64,000 nt of DNA from Ohtaekwangia sp036786105 (GCF_036786105.1 NZ_DAIQRQ010000004.1:147392-211391); one strand, 5' to 3'; positions 36,633-45,830 are shown, counted from the stretch's first letter. Notes: generated from the sequence alone by a model not told the origin. Program-made: numbers and translations.

Positions 36633-36665
36633 TAAGAAATAATATTTAAACCAAAACCATTAGCT

Positions 36666-38078
36666 ATGTTACGTCAGAATCTAACGCAAAAGCAGCAACT
36701 GAAGATAAATCCGCAGCAACTCCAGATGCTTGAACTTTTTCACCTGACAAGCCTTCAGCTCGAGCAACGAATAAAGAATGAATTAGAGGAAAATCCAATT
36801 ATAGAAGAGAAGGAAAATTCTGAAGAGACCGAAGCAATAACAGCGAAAGAGGAGGTTCAGGATTTTCAGGACTGGGACGAATATGGCTACGATGATATAC
36901 CAGACTATAAAACTGAAAACAAACAATATTACCAGCAGGAAGACATGCCCGACAAACCTATTGTGGCATCACGCGATTTCAAGATCGACCTGGCAGAACA
37001 ATTATCTGCCGTAAAGCTTTCTGAAACTCACGATTCCTTCGCGCAATTCATTATCGGTAATCTCAACGAAAAAGGCTTTCTCGAAACACCACTTGAAACA
37101 CTGGCAGAAGACTTCTCTCTCAAAACCATGCAATGGATAGAAGGAGAAGAGGCTGAAAAAATATTGCATGTTATACAGCAATGTGAACCCGCCGGTGTAG
37201 GTGCGCGCGATATTCGCGAGTGTATGATGTTGCAATTGAAAAGGATGAATACAAAATGTCCGGATGTAAAAGCTGCACTTACCATTCTGGAGCGCTTCTA
37301 CGATGATCTGAAAGCACGAAATTTTGAAAAGATAGAACATGCCTTGCAGATCGATGAAGAAGAATTGAGAATGGTGCTGGAGATGATGGGCACATTAAAC
37401 CTGAATCCGGTAGGAAGCGCCGAAGAGAAAAGCACTGCCGATACCATTATACCTGATTTTATTATAACCCATCGTGATGATGGTATGGAAGTGCGGTTGG
37501 CCAATCAACGTTCTGCCAACCTGGTAATCAGCAACCGCATGAAGGCTATGGTAAAAGAAGCTGAGAAGGGAAAAGATACGCGCACCTTCCAATACCTGAA
37601 GAGCAAATTGAATTCTGCCGAGTGGTTTGTAAATGCTATACGTCAGCGGGAGACTACCATGCTGAACGTAATCAACGCAATTGTTCAATACCAGTTCGAT
37701 TATTTTCAGGATGGCGACAAATCTATGTTGCGACCTATGATTTTGAAAAATATAGCGGAGCTGGCCGGCGTGGATATCTCCACCGTATCGCGTATTACCT
37801 GCAACAAATACGTGCAGACTCCCTTTGGAACGATTTTATTAAAGAGTTTATTTAGTGAAGGCATTGAAAACAAGAATGGCGCTGTAATCAGCAACAAAGT
37901 GATTCAGAAAGAGATAGAAGAGGTAATAAAGTGCGAAGATAAAAAATCGCCTTATTCTGATCAGCAATTGGCCTCTCTCCTGGCCACACGTGGTTTTAAT
38001 ATCGCTCGAAGAACCGTTACCAAATACCGCGAGCACCTTCAAATACCCGTTGCGCAGATGAGGGCTTTCTGGGCTTAA
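36666..38078 (+). CDS. rpoN: RNA polymerase sigma-54 factor
   Basis: The 470-residue protein has the three sigma-54 regions. The glutamine-rich N-terminal activator-binding region reads LTQKQQLKINPQQLQMLELF. A core-binding domain covers about 95-300, and the C-terminal DNA-binding part has FNIARRTVTKYREHLQIPVA, the RpoN box. It directs core polymerase to -24/-12 promoters and requires an AAA+ activator; one follows 39 bp downstream. A possible -24/-12 element stands just upstream. Confidence 0.97.
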   Translation: MLRQNLTQKQQLKINPQQLQMLELFHLTSLQLEQRIKNELEENPIIEEKENSEETEAITAKEEVQDFQDWDEYGYDDIPDYKTENKQYYQQEDMPDKPIVASRDFKIDLAEQLSAVKLSETHDSFAQFIIGNLNEKGFLETPLETLAEDFSLKTMQWIEGEEAEKILHVIQQCEPAGVGARDIRECMMLQLKRMNTKCPDVKAALTILERFYDDLKARNFEKIEHALQIDEEELRMVLEMMGTLNLNPVGSAEEKSTADTIIPDFIITHRDDGMEVRLANQRSANLVISNRMKAMVKEAEKGKDTRTFQYLKSKLNSAEWFVNAIRQRETTMLNVINAIVQYQFDYFQDGDKSMLRPMILKNIAELAGVDISTVSRITCNKYVQTPFGTILLKSLFSEGIENKNGAVISNKVIQKEIEEVIKCEDKKSPYSDQQLASLLATRGFNIARRTVTKYREHLQIPVAQMRAFWA

Positions 38079-38117
38079 TTTTTTTAAGTAATTATATACG
38101 AGATATTTGACAGCAAT

Positions 38118-39617
38118 ATGGCCGAAAAAATTCTAATTATTGATGACGATAAGGACATGTGCCTTGTATTGAAGCGCTTTCTTACTAAACATGGCTTTGA
38201 AGCAATAGAAGCGAACAGCGGCAAAAAAGCATTGGAGATACTGGAAGGCACAAACCCCGATTTAATTCTCTGCGATTTCAAACTGGAAGACATGGATGGC
38301 ACCACCATTCTGAAGAATATAAAAGAAAAGCTTCCGGCAGTTCCGGTGATCATCATTACCGGCTATAGCAATATAAAAACAGCTGTAGAAGTGATGCGGC
38401 TTGGCGCTATCGACTATGTAACCAAACCACTGCTGCCGGATGAAATACTGGTTACTATCAAACGCGCGCTTAACGAACCTCAACCGGTAATAACACAACC
38501 ATCAGCACCTTCGACTGACAGTGCAAACGAAAAAGCTGCCACCTCGAAAAAGAATGAAGTGGGGCAAACCTATATTTTCGGCAACAGTCCTGACTTCAAA
38601 AATATACTCAACCAGATTGATCTTGTTGGCCCTACCAACTACAGCGTAATTATATACGGTGAAAGTGGTAGCGGTAAAGAAGCCATAGCACAGGAAATTC
38701 ACAAGCGCAGCAAGCGTGCCGATAAACCTTTTATTGCTATAGATTGTGGTGCACTATCAAAAGAGCTTGCAGGCAGTGAGTTGTTCGGCCACGAGAAGGG
38801 TTCTTTTACCGGTGCTGTAGGACAGAAAATCGGAAGTTTTGAATTGGCTAATGGAGGCACAATCCTCCTCGATGAAATTGCTAACCTTCCATACGATGTG
38901 CAGGTGTCGTTACTTCGTGTAACGCAAGAGCGAAAGATGAGACGCGTAGGTGGCACAAAAGATATAGATCTGGACGTACGCATTATCGTTGCCAGCAACG
39001 AAAAACTCTGGGACGCTGCACGCAATGGTAAATTCCGTGAAGACCTGTACCATCGCTTCAATGAATTTCAAATCAACGTGCCTCCATTACGGGAACGCAA
39101 GAACGATGTAATGATCTTTGCCCGCCATTTCCTCAGCATTACCAACCAGGAGCTCAACAAGAATGTTAAAGGCTTTACACCGGAAGTAGAAACTATATTT
39201 CAAAACTATGTATGGCACGGTAACCTGCGCGAGTTGAAGAATGTTATCAAACGGGCTACGTTGCTTACCGATGGCGAGCTGATCGATGTAAAAAGTATTC
39301 CGTTTGAAGTTTCCAATTATACCAAGCTGCAGTTTGATGCCGGTTCAGAACAATCAACACCATCGATGCCATCCTATGGTATGGATTCTTCCGGGTTGCC
39401 TGCAGCTCCTTCATATACTCGCCCAGTAATAAAAGAAACGGGGTTAAAGGGAGCAGGTATAGATGCTGAATATGAGATTATACTGGAAGCTTTAAAACGT
39501 GTTAATTTTAACAAGAGCAAGGCTGCCAAACTTTTAAAAATAGATCGTAAAACGCTGTATAATAAAATCAAGCAATACAAGGAGCTTAACAACATCGAGT
39601 TCCAGCAGGAGGTATGA
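38118..39617 (+). CDS. NtrC-type sigma-54-dependent response regulator
   Basis: The 499-residue protein has a receiver domain (1-120, phospho-acceptor Asp53 in LILCDFKLEDMDG) and an AAA+ domain (about 150-390). The AAA+ part has Walker A GESGSGKEAIAQEI, the sigma-54 contact loop GSFTGA at 228-233 and TILLDEIANLPYDVQ. A Fis-type helix-turn-helix at the C-terminus carries NKSKAAKLLKIDRKTLYNKI. The loop reads GSFTGA rather than GAFTGA, a tolerated variant. It follows rpoN and overlaps the next kinase gene by 4 bp (ATGA), so the three probably form one signalling unit. Confidence 0.95.
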   Translation: MAEKILIIDDDKDMCLVLKRFLTKHGFEAIEANSGKKALEILEGTNPDLILCDFKLEDMDGTTILKNIKEKLPAVPVIIITGYSNIKTAVEVMRLGAIDYVTKPLLPDEILVTIKRALNEPQPVITQPSAPSTDSANEKAATSKKNEVGQTYIFGNSPDFKNILNQIDLVGPTNYSVIIYGESGSGKEAIAQEIHKRSKRADKPFIAIDCGALSKELAGSELFGHEKGSFTGAVGQKIGSFELANGGTILLDEIANLPYDVQVSLLRVTQERKMRRVGGTKDIDLDVRIIVASNEKLWDAARNGKFREDLYHRFNEFQINVPPLRERKNDVMIFARHFLSITNQELNKNVKGFTPEVETIFQNYVWHGNLRELKNVIKRATLLTDGELIDVKSIPFEVSNYTKLQFDAGSEQSTPSMPSYGMDSSGLPAAPSYTRPVIKETGLKGAGIDAEYEIILEALKRVNFNKSKAAKLLKIDRKTLYNKIKQYKELNNIEFQQEV

Positions 39618-41182
39618 GCGAGTATATCGATTACCTGGAGATGTTGTTCGACTCGGGTGAAAACCGGGATATCTTTGACAAAAAAATAGCCGAGCTTTTT
39701 CCTGCCATCATCTATGTATTTGATGTTGAGCAGAAGCGCTTAAAGTTCATTAATAAAAAGGTATCCGATTTTCTGGGATTCACTTACGAAGATATACGCG
39801 AGGGTAATCTGGATACACTGATTTTTAAAGACGATCAGCAACTCGTTCAGCAAGAGCTCGAAAAATTCTATACACTTCAAAACAATGATTCCTACGCATA
39901 CAATTGTCGCTTAAATCACAAGCAGGGACATTGGCGCCATTTCCGTACACTGGGTTCTGTGTTGCGCAGAAAAGAAGATGGCCATGCTGCTTCTATACTC
40001 TTTATTGCCCAGGATATAACTGATCAGCTAAAAAGCGAAGAAGAAATTAAAGCTGTACAGGAGCTCTTTGACGAAACGGAAGAGCTACTCCAGCTTGGAA
40101 GCTGGAGTTATGATATAGTAAAGAAAACCATTCATTGGACCAACGGCCTTTACAAACTGTTTGAATATACCCGCGCAGAGCTGCCGGTAATAACACGGGA
40201 ATTTTACTATGAGTTGATATCACCTGACGATCGCGCAGGGCTGGAAGCTGCCATTAAGAATGCTTATGAGAGTCGCTCCGGTTTTGAGTACGAATATGAA
40301 GTAATCACAAAGAATAAAAACCACAAGATTGTTTCTACTAAAGCAAAAGTAGTAACCGATACGGGCGGCACGCCTTCAAAACTTGTAGGCATGACCCGCG
40401 ATGTTACACCTTTCAGAAATTTTGAACGCGACCGCGAGCGGAGTATACGTGAACTGAATCGTTCGAATCGCGAACTGGAAGAATTTGCATACGTAGCTTC
40501 ACACGATTTGCAGGAACCCCTTCGAAAAATATCAACCTTTGGTGAGCGGCTTCAAGCCAAGTTCTCAGAAACACTGGGCAAAGAAGGTGTGCTATACCTG
40601 GAGCGCATACTGGCCTCAACTGAAAACATGCGTATTCTCATTGATAACTTGTTGGAGTTTTCGCGTACCACGCGCAGCTCGCGTGCATTTGAAAAAGTAG
40701 ATCTCAATACTGTGATTGCCACAGTAAAAATGGATCTCGAACTAAAGATTGAAGAGAATAACGCACAGATCATCATTACATCGCTACCTAAAATTGAAGC
40801 CGTGCCTTCCGAGATGAAGCAGCTATTCAACAACCTGCTTTCAAATTCTATCAAATTCAAAAAACCTGCTGTTGATCCGGTCATTGAAATCGGCACAGAG
40901 AAGATCGGCAAGCAGGAAAAAGAAAAACATCATTTACCCGCTGACAAAGAATTTTTCAAGATATATATCAAAGACAACGGGATAGGCTTTGAAGAAGAAT
41001 ATGCGGAACGGATTTTTCAGATATTTCAGCGGCTGCACGGAAAAGCAGAATATCCGGGCTCTGGTATAGGATTGGCTATCTGTAAAAAAATTGCTGATAA
41101 TCATGGAGGTGTTATGTATGCAGAGGGTAAATTAGGAGCGGGCGCAACATTTATACTTATACTTCCGGAAAAACAAAGCTGA
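39614..41182 (+). CDS. PAS domain histidine kinase (cytoplasmic)
   Basis: The 522-residue protein has no membrane segment. Two PAS/PAC units cover about 20-140 and 150-275 (the second with WSYDIVKKTIHWTNGLYKLF). A HisKA domain follows with His297 in YVASHDLQEPLRKIS, then a HATPase domain with IKDNGIGFEEEYAERIFQIF and GSGIGLAICKKIADNHGG. It is the likely phosphodonor of the overlapping NtrC-type regulator, inferred from translational coupling. PAS domains suggest a soluble signal such as redox state or a small ligand. Confidence 0.93.
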   Translation: MSEYIDYLEMLFDSGENRDIFDKKIAELFPAIIYVFDVEQKRLKFINKKVSDFLGFTYEDIREGNLDTLIFKDDQQLVQQELEKFYTLQNNDSYAYNCRLNHKQGHWRHFRTLGSVLRRKEDGHAASILFIAQDITDQLKSEEEIKAVQELFDETEELLQLGSWSYDIVKKTIHWTNGLYKLFEYTRAELPVITREFYYELISPDDRAGLEAAIKNAYESRSGFEYEYEVITKNKNHKIVSTKAKVVTDTGGTPSKLVGMTRDVTPFRNFERDRERSIRELNRSNRELEEFAYVASHDLQEPLRKISTFGERLQAKFSETLGKEGVLYLERILASTENMRILIDNLLEFSRTTRSSRAFEKVDLNTVIATVKMDLELKIEENNAQIIITSLPKIEAVPSEMKQLFNNLLSNSIKFKKPAVDPVIEIGTEKIGKQEKEKHHLPADKEFFKIYIKDNGIGFEEEYAERIFQIFQRLHGKAEYPGSGIGLAICKKIADNHGGVMYAEGKLGAGATFILILPEKQS

Positions 41183-41189
41183 AGATCGT

Positions 41190-42629
41190 ATGTCGCAAAA
41201 TTCGCAGGCTATTCGTATCGTGATCGTTGATGACGATGAAGACGATTTCATCATCACCAGCGACTATATAAAAGGCATTGAAGACAATGACTATGCGATT
41301 GAATGGTGTTCAACCTATGCACAGGCTGTTGAAGCAATTCGAACTTCTGCTTACGACCTATATCTGGTGGATTATCGCCTTGGTGCCAAAACCGGGCTCG
41401 ACCTGCTAAAAGAAGCGATGCGCATGCACTGCGAGCAACCTATCATTTTACTTACGGGCAAAGGCAATAAAGCTGTTGATCAGGAGGCGATGCAAATCGG
41501 TGCAATGGATTACCTGATCAAATCAGAGCTCAACACCGAGAAGCTGGAACGAAGTATACGGTATTCGCTGGAACGCTCAGCTTCGCTCAAAGCGCTGCGT
41601 GCCAACGAACGAAAATACAGAAGCATTTTTGAGCGATCGAAAGATGCCGTATTTATTACCGATGAAGCGCTGCGTTTCAAAAATGTGAACAGTGCTACTG
41701 CCGAACTCTTAGGCTATACGCCTGACGAACTTATTCTGCTCTCACTATACGAGCTCATTACCGAAGGCAAAGATGCCGTATTTCAAAGTCTATCGCAATC
41801 GGGAGAAGTAGACGATGCCGAAATTATACTCATTAACAAACAAGGCGAAAAAAAGTACTGTATACTTTCGGCTACACAAGAAACAGACGATACCGGTACT
41901 GTCTATGTTCAAGGCATTATACACGACATTACGAACCTGAAGCGGGCAGAGAAAGCTGCACTCCAGGCAGAAAAACTGGCGGCTACGGGCAGACTGGTGC
42001 GTACGCTGGCGCATGAGGTACGCAATCCGTTAAATAATATACAGATGTCGGTAGAGCAGCTTATTCCTGTTAATCAATCAGCAGATGATGCGTTGTTCCT
42101 GGAAATCATTCAACGCAACAGCAAGCGTATCAACGACCTTATTACTGAACTGCTAAACTCTGCGCGGCCATCGGAAATGATGTTCAAGAAAACGATTCTG
42201 CAAACCGCCCTGGACGACAGCATTAGTGCAGCGCTCGATCGTATTACCCTGCAGCATATCAACATGCATGTTCGGTATCCTGAATATCCGTGCTATATAC
42301 AAGCTGACTCAGAAAAACTGAAAGTGGCCTTTCTGAATATTATTATCAACGCAGTAGAGGCCATGAAAGATATTCAGGGGGAATTGCAGATCGCTGTAAA
42401 ACCCGGCACAGCACTATATACCGTTGAGATCTCAGATAACGGCTGTGGTATATCAGCTGAAAATATATCAAAGCTCTTTGAGCCTTACTTTACTTCCAAG
42501 CGCAATGGCATGGGCCTCGGCCTGGCAGCAACGCTTAATATACTGCAGGCCCACAAGGCACACATCGATGTAAAATCAAAAGAAAACTTTGGAACAACAT
42601 TTCTGATATCCTTCCCGGCAGTTACCTGA
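41190..42629 (+). CDS. Hybrid REC-PAS-histidine kinase
   Basis: The 479-residue protein starts with a receiver domain (1-130, acidic cluster VDDDEDD and phospho-acceptor Asp61 in LYLVDYRLGAKTG). A PAS domain (about 140-250) and a HisKA domain with His275 in RTLAHEVRNPLNNIQ follow. The HATPase_c domain has EISDNGCGISAENISKLFEP and GMGLGLAATLNIL. The receiver-first layout makes it both target and source of phosphoryl groups, a relay node in the rpoN/ntrC cluster. It begins 7 bp after the preceding kinase gene. Confidence 0.93.
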   Translation: MSQNSQAIRIVIVDDDEDDFIITSDYIKGIEDNDYAIEWCSTYAQAVEAIRTSAYDLYLVDYRLGAKTGLDLLKEAMRMHCEQPIILLTGKGNKAVDQEAMQIGAMDYLIKSELNTEKLERSIRYSLERSASLKALRANERKYRSIFERSKDAVFITDEALRFKNVNSATAELLGYTPDELILLSLYELITEGKDAVFQSLSQSGEVDDAEIILINKQGEKKYCILSATQETDDTGTVYVQGIIHDITNLKRAEKAALQAEKLAATGRLVRTLAHEVRNPLNNIQMSVEQLIPVNQSADDALFLEIIQRNSKRINDLITELLNSARPSEMMFKKTILQTALDDSISAALDRITLQHINMHVRYPEYPCYIQADSEKLKVAFLNIIINAVEAMKDIQGELQIAVKPGTALYTVEISDNGCGISAENISKLFEPYFTSKRNGMGLGLAATLNILQAHKAHIDVKSKENFGTTFLISFPAVT

Positions 42630-42676
42630 TTCAGCAGGGCATTTTCTGCAGTATCGTTTCCTGCAGTATATTTATA

Positions 42677-43344
42677 TTACTTGCCAATCTTGAGTTTACC
42701 GGCCTCACCTTCCCCGTATTTCTCTTGCGTAGCAACCGCCTTGATGATGTGGAAGAACGTTACCATTATGTTGGAAGAACTGTTCCAATAATAAGCTTCC
42801 TGTGGGCTTACCTTCAGCAGGCAAAGTTTAGGATCTTCTATACCATCCGGAAACCAGGCCTTAAGAAACGGCTTCCACAATTCCTTTAATTTATTCTTAT
42901 CGATTACTACAGTACTCAAGCCGTTCACATGCACATATATATTTTTACCAGGATGCGCATAAATNNNNNNNNNNNNNNNNNNNNNNNNNNNNNNNNNNNN
43001 NNNNNNNNNNNNNNNNNNNNNNNNNNNNNNNNNNNNNNNNNNNNNNNNNNNNNNNNNNNNNNNNCAGTACTCAAGCCGTTCACATGCACATATATATTTT
43101 TACCAGGATGCGCATAAATGAGCGATACCTCGTTGTTGTGCGATGCATCGTGAATCTTTTCTGAAAATTCGTTGGTAAAGAACCATACATTGCCTTCATC
43201 ATCGATCGATGCTGTTGCCATAGGCCTGCTCAGCAATTCGCCTGTATCGCTGGTGGTGGCCAGCATGCATATTTCAACATCTTCTACCAGCGCTTTGAAT
43301 TTGGCAATGGCTTCTGTTCTGTTTTCCATTATGGCGGTTTCCAT
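42677..43344 (-). CDS. Pyridoxamine 5'-phosphate oxidase-like (general stress protein 26) family protein, interrupted by a false gap
   Basis: The gene is split by 100 N, but 42910-42964 and 43065-43119 are identical. Collapsing the duplicate and the N restores one frame of 170 residues from ATG 43344 (a TTG start at 43365 and another ATG at 43329 are alternatives). The N-terminal half has ICMLATTSDTGELLSRPMAT and GNVWFFTNEFSEKIHDASHN. The C-terminal half has WKPFLKAWFPDGIEDPKLCL and YGEGEAGKLKIGK, all typical of the flavin-binding split-barrel stress family. It follows a small charged-protein gene whose stop lies just upstream, so the pair is probably cotranscribed. Confidence 0.85.
42965..43064. 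other. Scaffold gap of 100 N, probably spurious
   Basis: The 55 bp on the left (42910-42964) are repeated exactly on the right (43065-43119). That is what overlapping contig ends joined without merging would give; the real sequence most likely has no gap here. Confidence 0.9.
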
Positions 43345-43361
43345 GTTCTTATGGTTTGTAT

Positions 43362-43628
43362 TCAATATTTATCACGTTCATCCGTTATATCATCACCAGC
43401 ATGCTCAGGATGGTTAACTATATTCCGCTGTGCATCTTCGTTTACACGTGGCTGTTTTTCCATCGCTTTATCATTCACGGTTTGCTCTGATGGCGAAGCG
43501 GCTGATGGTTCTGTATTTTCTTCCTGTGCAGTTTTTATTCTTACAAATCGTTCGCGCTGATCGGGTCTGCTTCGCTGCTCCTGTCTCTTTTTTACCCGGT
43601 GACGTTTACCTTTTACTGGCTTACTCAT
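43362..43628 (-). CDS. Small highly charged protein of unknown function
   Basis: The 88-residue protein is very hydrophilic. Its first third is basic (MSKPVKGKRHRVKKRQEQRS) and the rest is rich in Glu, Asp, Asn and Pro; it is predicted disordered. No family was recognised. It starts at ATG 43628, downstream of a palindrome-rich divergent promoter region, and ends about 20 bp before the PPOX-family start. The context suggests a stress-related accessory protein. Confidence 0.6.
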   Translation of the reverse strand: MSKPVKGKRHRVKKRQEQRSRPDQRERFVRIKTAQEENTEPSAASPSEQTVNDKAMEKQPRVNEDAQRNIVNHPEHAGDDITDERDKY

Positions 43629-43706
43629 AATACACCTGTTTGTTTCAGAAGCAAAAATAGAATGCCCACCCTAGGGAAAAGCAATTTAACGAGGCGTTTA
43701 AACAGA

Positions 43707-43746
43707 GTGGAATATATTCCACGATTTATCGTGCCACTGGTGGCAC
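43707..43746. promoter_or_regulatory. Three contiguous palindromes in a divergent promoter
   Basis: GTGGAATATATTCCAC (43707-43722) is a perfect 16-bp palindrome. CACGATTTATCGTG (43720-43733) has 6-bp arms, and GTGCCACTGGTGGCAC (43731-43746) has 7-bp arms. They lie between the divergent small-charged-protein and response-regulator genes and look like operator sites. Confidence 0.55.
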
Positions 43747-43786
43747 AAGCTACAATATCAACTGAAATGAATGTTTATATTTGAGA

Positions 43787-44218
43787 ATGATAAGCAGACC
43801 AACAACTGATTTTATTCTGGTTGCGGAAGATGATGCTGATGACCGCTACCTGATGCAGACAGCCTTTACTGAAAAGGGATACACTGAAAAAATTGAATTT
43901 GTAGAGAACGGCGTTGAACTTATCCGATTTCTGGAATCGATTAGTAATGCCCATTACCCTGGTTTTATTCTACTGGATCTGAACATGCCCAAGAAAGATG
44001 GCCGCGAGGCGTTGAGAGAGATCAAACAGCATCCGGTGTTCAGAAAAATACCGGTCATTGTTTTTACTACTACCAAGAATGAAGCGGAAATCAGGCGCTG
44101 CTATGAGTTGGGCGCGAATACATACATTGTGAAGCCTACCAGTTTTGAATCTCTTCTAAAAGTAGTGCAGGAGATTCGCAGTTACTGGTTCCAGGTTGCA
44201 TCTATACCTTCCCGGTAA
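43787..44218 (+). CDS. Single-domain response regulator (Rcp1 type)
   Basis: From ATG 43787 the 143-residue protein is a lone receiver. It has the acidic cluster LVAEDDADDRYLMQTAF, the phospho-acceptor in PGFILLDLNMPKKDGREALR and the conserved Lys in TYIVKPTSFESLLKVV. The longer insertions and the NMPKKDG motif resemble Rcp1-like regulators paired with CHASE3 or phytochrome kinases. The CHASE3 kinase at 35-36.5 kb is a candidate partner. It has no output domain, so it must act by protein contact or phosphorelay. Confidence 0.9.
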   Translation: MISRPTTDFILVAEDDADDRYLMQTAFTEKGYTEKIEFVENGVELIRFLESISNAHYPGFILLDLNMPKKDGREALREIKQHPVFRKIPVIVFTTTKNEAEIRRCYELGANTYIVKPTSFESLLKVVQEIRSYWFQVASIPSR

Positions 44219-44221
44219 ACA

Positions 44222-44605
44222 TTATTGTGGGTTTTGGACTGCCACATCATTATCTTTTCTCTTTCTGCCAATAAGTTTTTGCAATAATGGTTTAGCACTA
44301 TACAATAGATGAGACGCCACATTTTTTAATATTCCGGGCACAAACATTCTTACTAAACTACTATTTGGCAAAACTCTACGCGACAGCATATCAATGGCAA
44401 GTGCAGAGCCCGTTGAAACAATTGCATCGTTGCGGGTTTCACGCGTAGTAATTTTACCGAGCACGGAAATCAGCGCCATCAGTGGGCGCAACTCTTCTTT
44501 CAGTTCTTTCACATCGGCTTTTATCAAAAGCTTTTGTTCCTCACGCAGAGTACGTAGGCGCTCTTTTTCTGCCAGCAAATCATTATAGGTAAAAATCTTA
44601 CTCAT
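44222..44605 (-). CDS. Hypothetical protein cotranscribed with a holin-like gene
   Basis: From ATG 44605 the protein has 127 residues: an N-terminal charged coiled coil (LLAEKERLRTLREEQKLLIK) and a moderately hydrophobic middle (ALISVLGKI; STGSALAIDMLSRRVLP). The tail is basic (KLIGRKRKDNDVAVQNPQ). The family was not recognised. Its start overlaps the end of the DUF1469 gene by 8 bp, and such pairs recur beside YtxH genes in Bacteroidota, where they are thought to be envelope stress proteins (inference). Confidence 0.65.
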   Translation of the reverse strand: MSKIFTYNDLLAEKERLRTLREEQKLLIKADVKELKEELRPLMALISVLGKITTRETRNDAIVSTGSALAIDMLSRRVLPNSSLVRMFVPGILKNVASHLLYSAKPLLQKLIGRKRKDNDVAVQNPQ

Positions 44606-44939
44606 AGATTCTCGCAATTAAAAAATTTCTAACAACAGGCGCGAGGTATTTTTTATACAGAAGAAATACAAGAACGATTAAAAAAATATATATACCCGCT
44701 ACAATAAAAAAACCGCCTACCATGTTATTTATAGCACGACCAATCCACCAGCTGAAACCTAGCCCGGAAAACAACATTACAAACAATACCAAAATCGTTA
44801 TAACAACCGTAAACAGACTTTGCGAGGCAATGCCCGTAGCTTTATCGGTAGCATTTAACATTGCCAGCTGAAGCTGTGTTTCCAGGTAATCGCTTGCATG
44901 CTCTACCAGGTTTTCGGTCTTCGTTTTTATTTCTGCCAT
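44598..44939 (-). CDS. Phage-holin-like (DUF1469) membrane protein
   Basis: From ATG 44939 the protein has 113 residues. A helical N-terminus (KTENLVEHASDYLETQLQLA) is followed by two membrane helices (SLFTVVITILVLFVMLFSGL and GGFFIVAGIYIFLIVLVFLL) and a basic tail. The layout matches DUF1469, labelled phage holin superfamily III in databases although it is normally chromosomal and unrelated to lysis. It is transcribed with the gene at 44222 and lies downstream of a YtxH gene. Confidence 0.75.
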   Translation of the reverse strand: MAEIKTKTENLVEHASDYLETQLQLAMLNATDKATGIASQSLFTVVITILVLFVMLFSGLGFSWWIGRAINNMVGGFFIVAGIYIFLIVLVFLLYKKYLAPVVRNFLIARIYE

Positions 44940-45035
44940 AACTGACTTTCTGTTAGGTATATATAGGGTTCGCTGGTTGTATAATACAGGTGAGATACAA
45001 CACAGCTCCATATTGCATCTCAACCTGTGCTTTGC

Positions 45036-45305
45036 TTAGCTAAAAGATTCTTTTACTCTGCCAAAGCGAGTCTCCGCGTCAGATTTCAACCCCTTGGCTT
45101 CGTTTATAATCCGATCTTTAGCTTTGGAATACTTCGCTGCGTTATTCATTACCATATCAGTTACATCACAGGCAAAATCATTGGCTGCTTTGGCAATTTT
45201 CTTTCGCAGATCACTCCCTTTGTCGGGTGCAAGTAACAATCCGATAGCAGCACCGGCTGCTGCCGCTCCTAAAATTCCGAGTACAATTTTTCCTTTTTTG
45301 TTCAT
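45036..45305 (-). CDS. YtxH domain protein
   Basis: The 89-residue protein opens with a glycine/alanine-rich membrane helix (KGKIVLGILGAAAAGAAIGL) and LLLAPDKGSDLRKKIAKAAN, the YtxH signature. A helical soluble part follows. YtxH proteins are induced by general stress in Bacillus; the role here is unknown. It is followed 96 bp later by the DUF1469 gene on the same strand. Confidence 0.85.
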   Translation of the reverse strand: MNKKGKIVLGILGAAAAGAAIGLLLAPDKGSDLRKKIAKAANDFACDVTDMVMNNAAKYSKAKDRIINEAKGLKSDAETRFGRVKESFS

Positions 45306-45449
45306 AACCTGTAATTTTTAGAATGCAACACTGGTATGTTGTAAAAAATCATTCCTGCACTTTATAGTCAAATATTACCACGCAACCACATAAACATGTT
45401 AGTATTTTTTTTGCTTCCATAGCATAACCTTCTGGCATGTTTTTCGGTT

Positions 45450-45830
45450 ATGTTGAAAAATGAGTTAATTGTACTTAGCATTTACAAGACAGTCGTGAAA
45501 AAAGTTCTGATCATTGATGACGAACGCGATCTGTGCGTATTACTGAAGACCTACCTGGTACCTCTCCAGTATGATGTGCATTTGGCGTATACTTTAACAG
45601 AAGGCATTGAGAAGCTGGAAAGCGTTTCTCCTGATATAGTCTTCCTTGATAACAATCTGCCTGATGGATTGGGATGGGATAAGATTGATTATATACGTGC
45701 ACGGCTGCCTGATAGCACCATAAATCTTATGAGTGCTTACCGCGGCTTTCCGGAAGAACTGGGTAGCGACAGCGCTATTAAGTTTCTGGAAAAGCCTATC
45801 AGCCTGGGGGCATTGAAAACGTATTTATGA
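45450..45830 (+). CDS. Short receiver-only response regulator
   Basis: The 126-residue protein carries the receiver motifs VLIIDDERDLCVLLKTYL, DIVFLDNNLPDGLGWDKI (phospho-acceptor Asp near 67-68) and IKFLEKPISLGALKTYL. Most of the conserved domain begins at residue 17, so GTG at 45495 may be the true start rather than ATG 45450. It is not cotranscribed with a kinase. The end overlaps the convergent DUF748-like gene by 6 bp. Confidence 0.85.
   Translation: MLKNELIVLSIYKTVVKKVLIIDDERDLCVLLKTYLVPLQYDVHLAYTLTEGIEKLESVSPDIVFLDNNLPDGLGWDKIDYIRARLPDSTINLMSAYRGFPEELGSDSAIKFLEKPISLGALKTYL

Noticed and set aside
42929..43117. Frames that read through the first N run
   Set aside because: They are produced by undetermined bases and by the duplicated 55-bp flank, not by real coding sequence.
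43731..43752. TGGCAC near 43741 as a sigma-54 -24 box for the response regulator
   Set aside because: No TTGC element follows at the required spacing; the TGGCAC is better explained as part of a palindrome.
44598..44939. Prophage lysis gene (holin)
   Set aside because: The holin label comes from the DUF1469 family name; no other phage genes are nearby and the context is general-stress genes.
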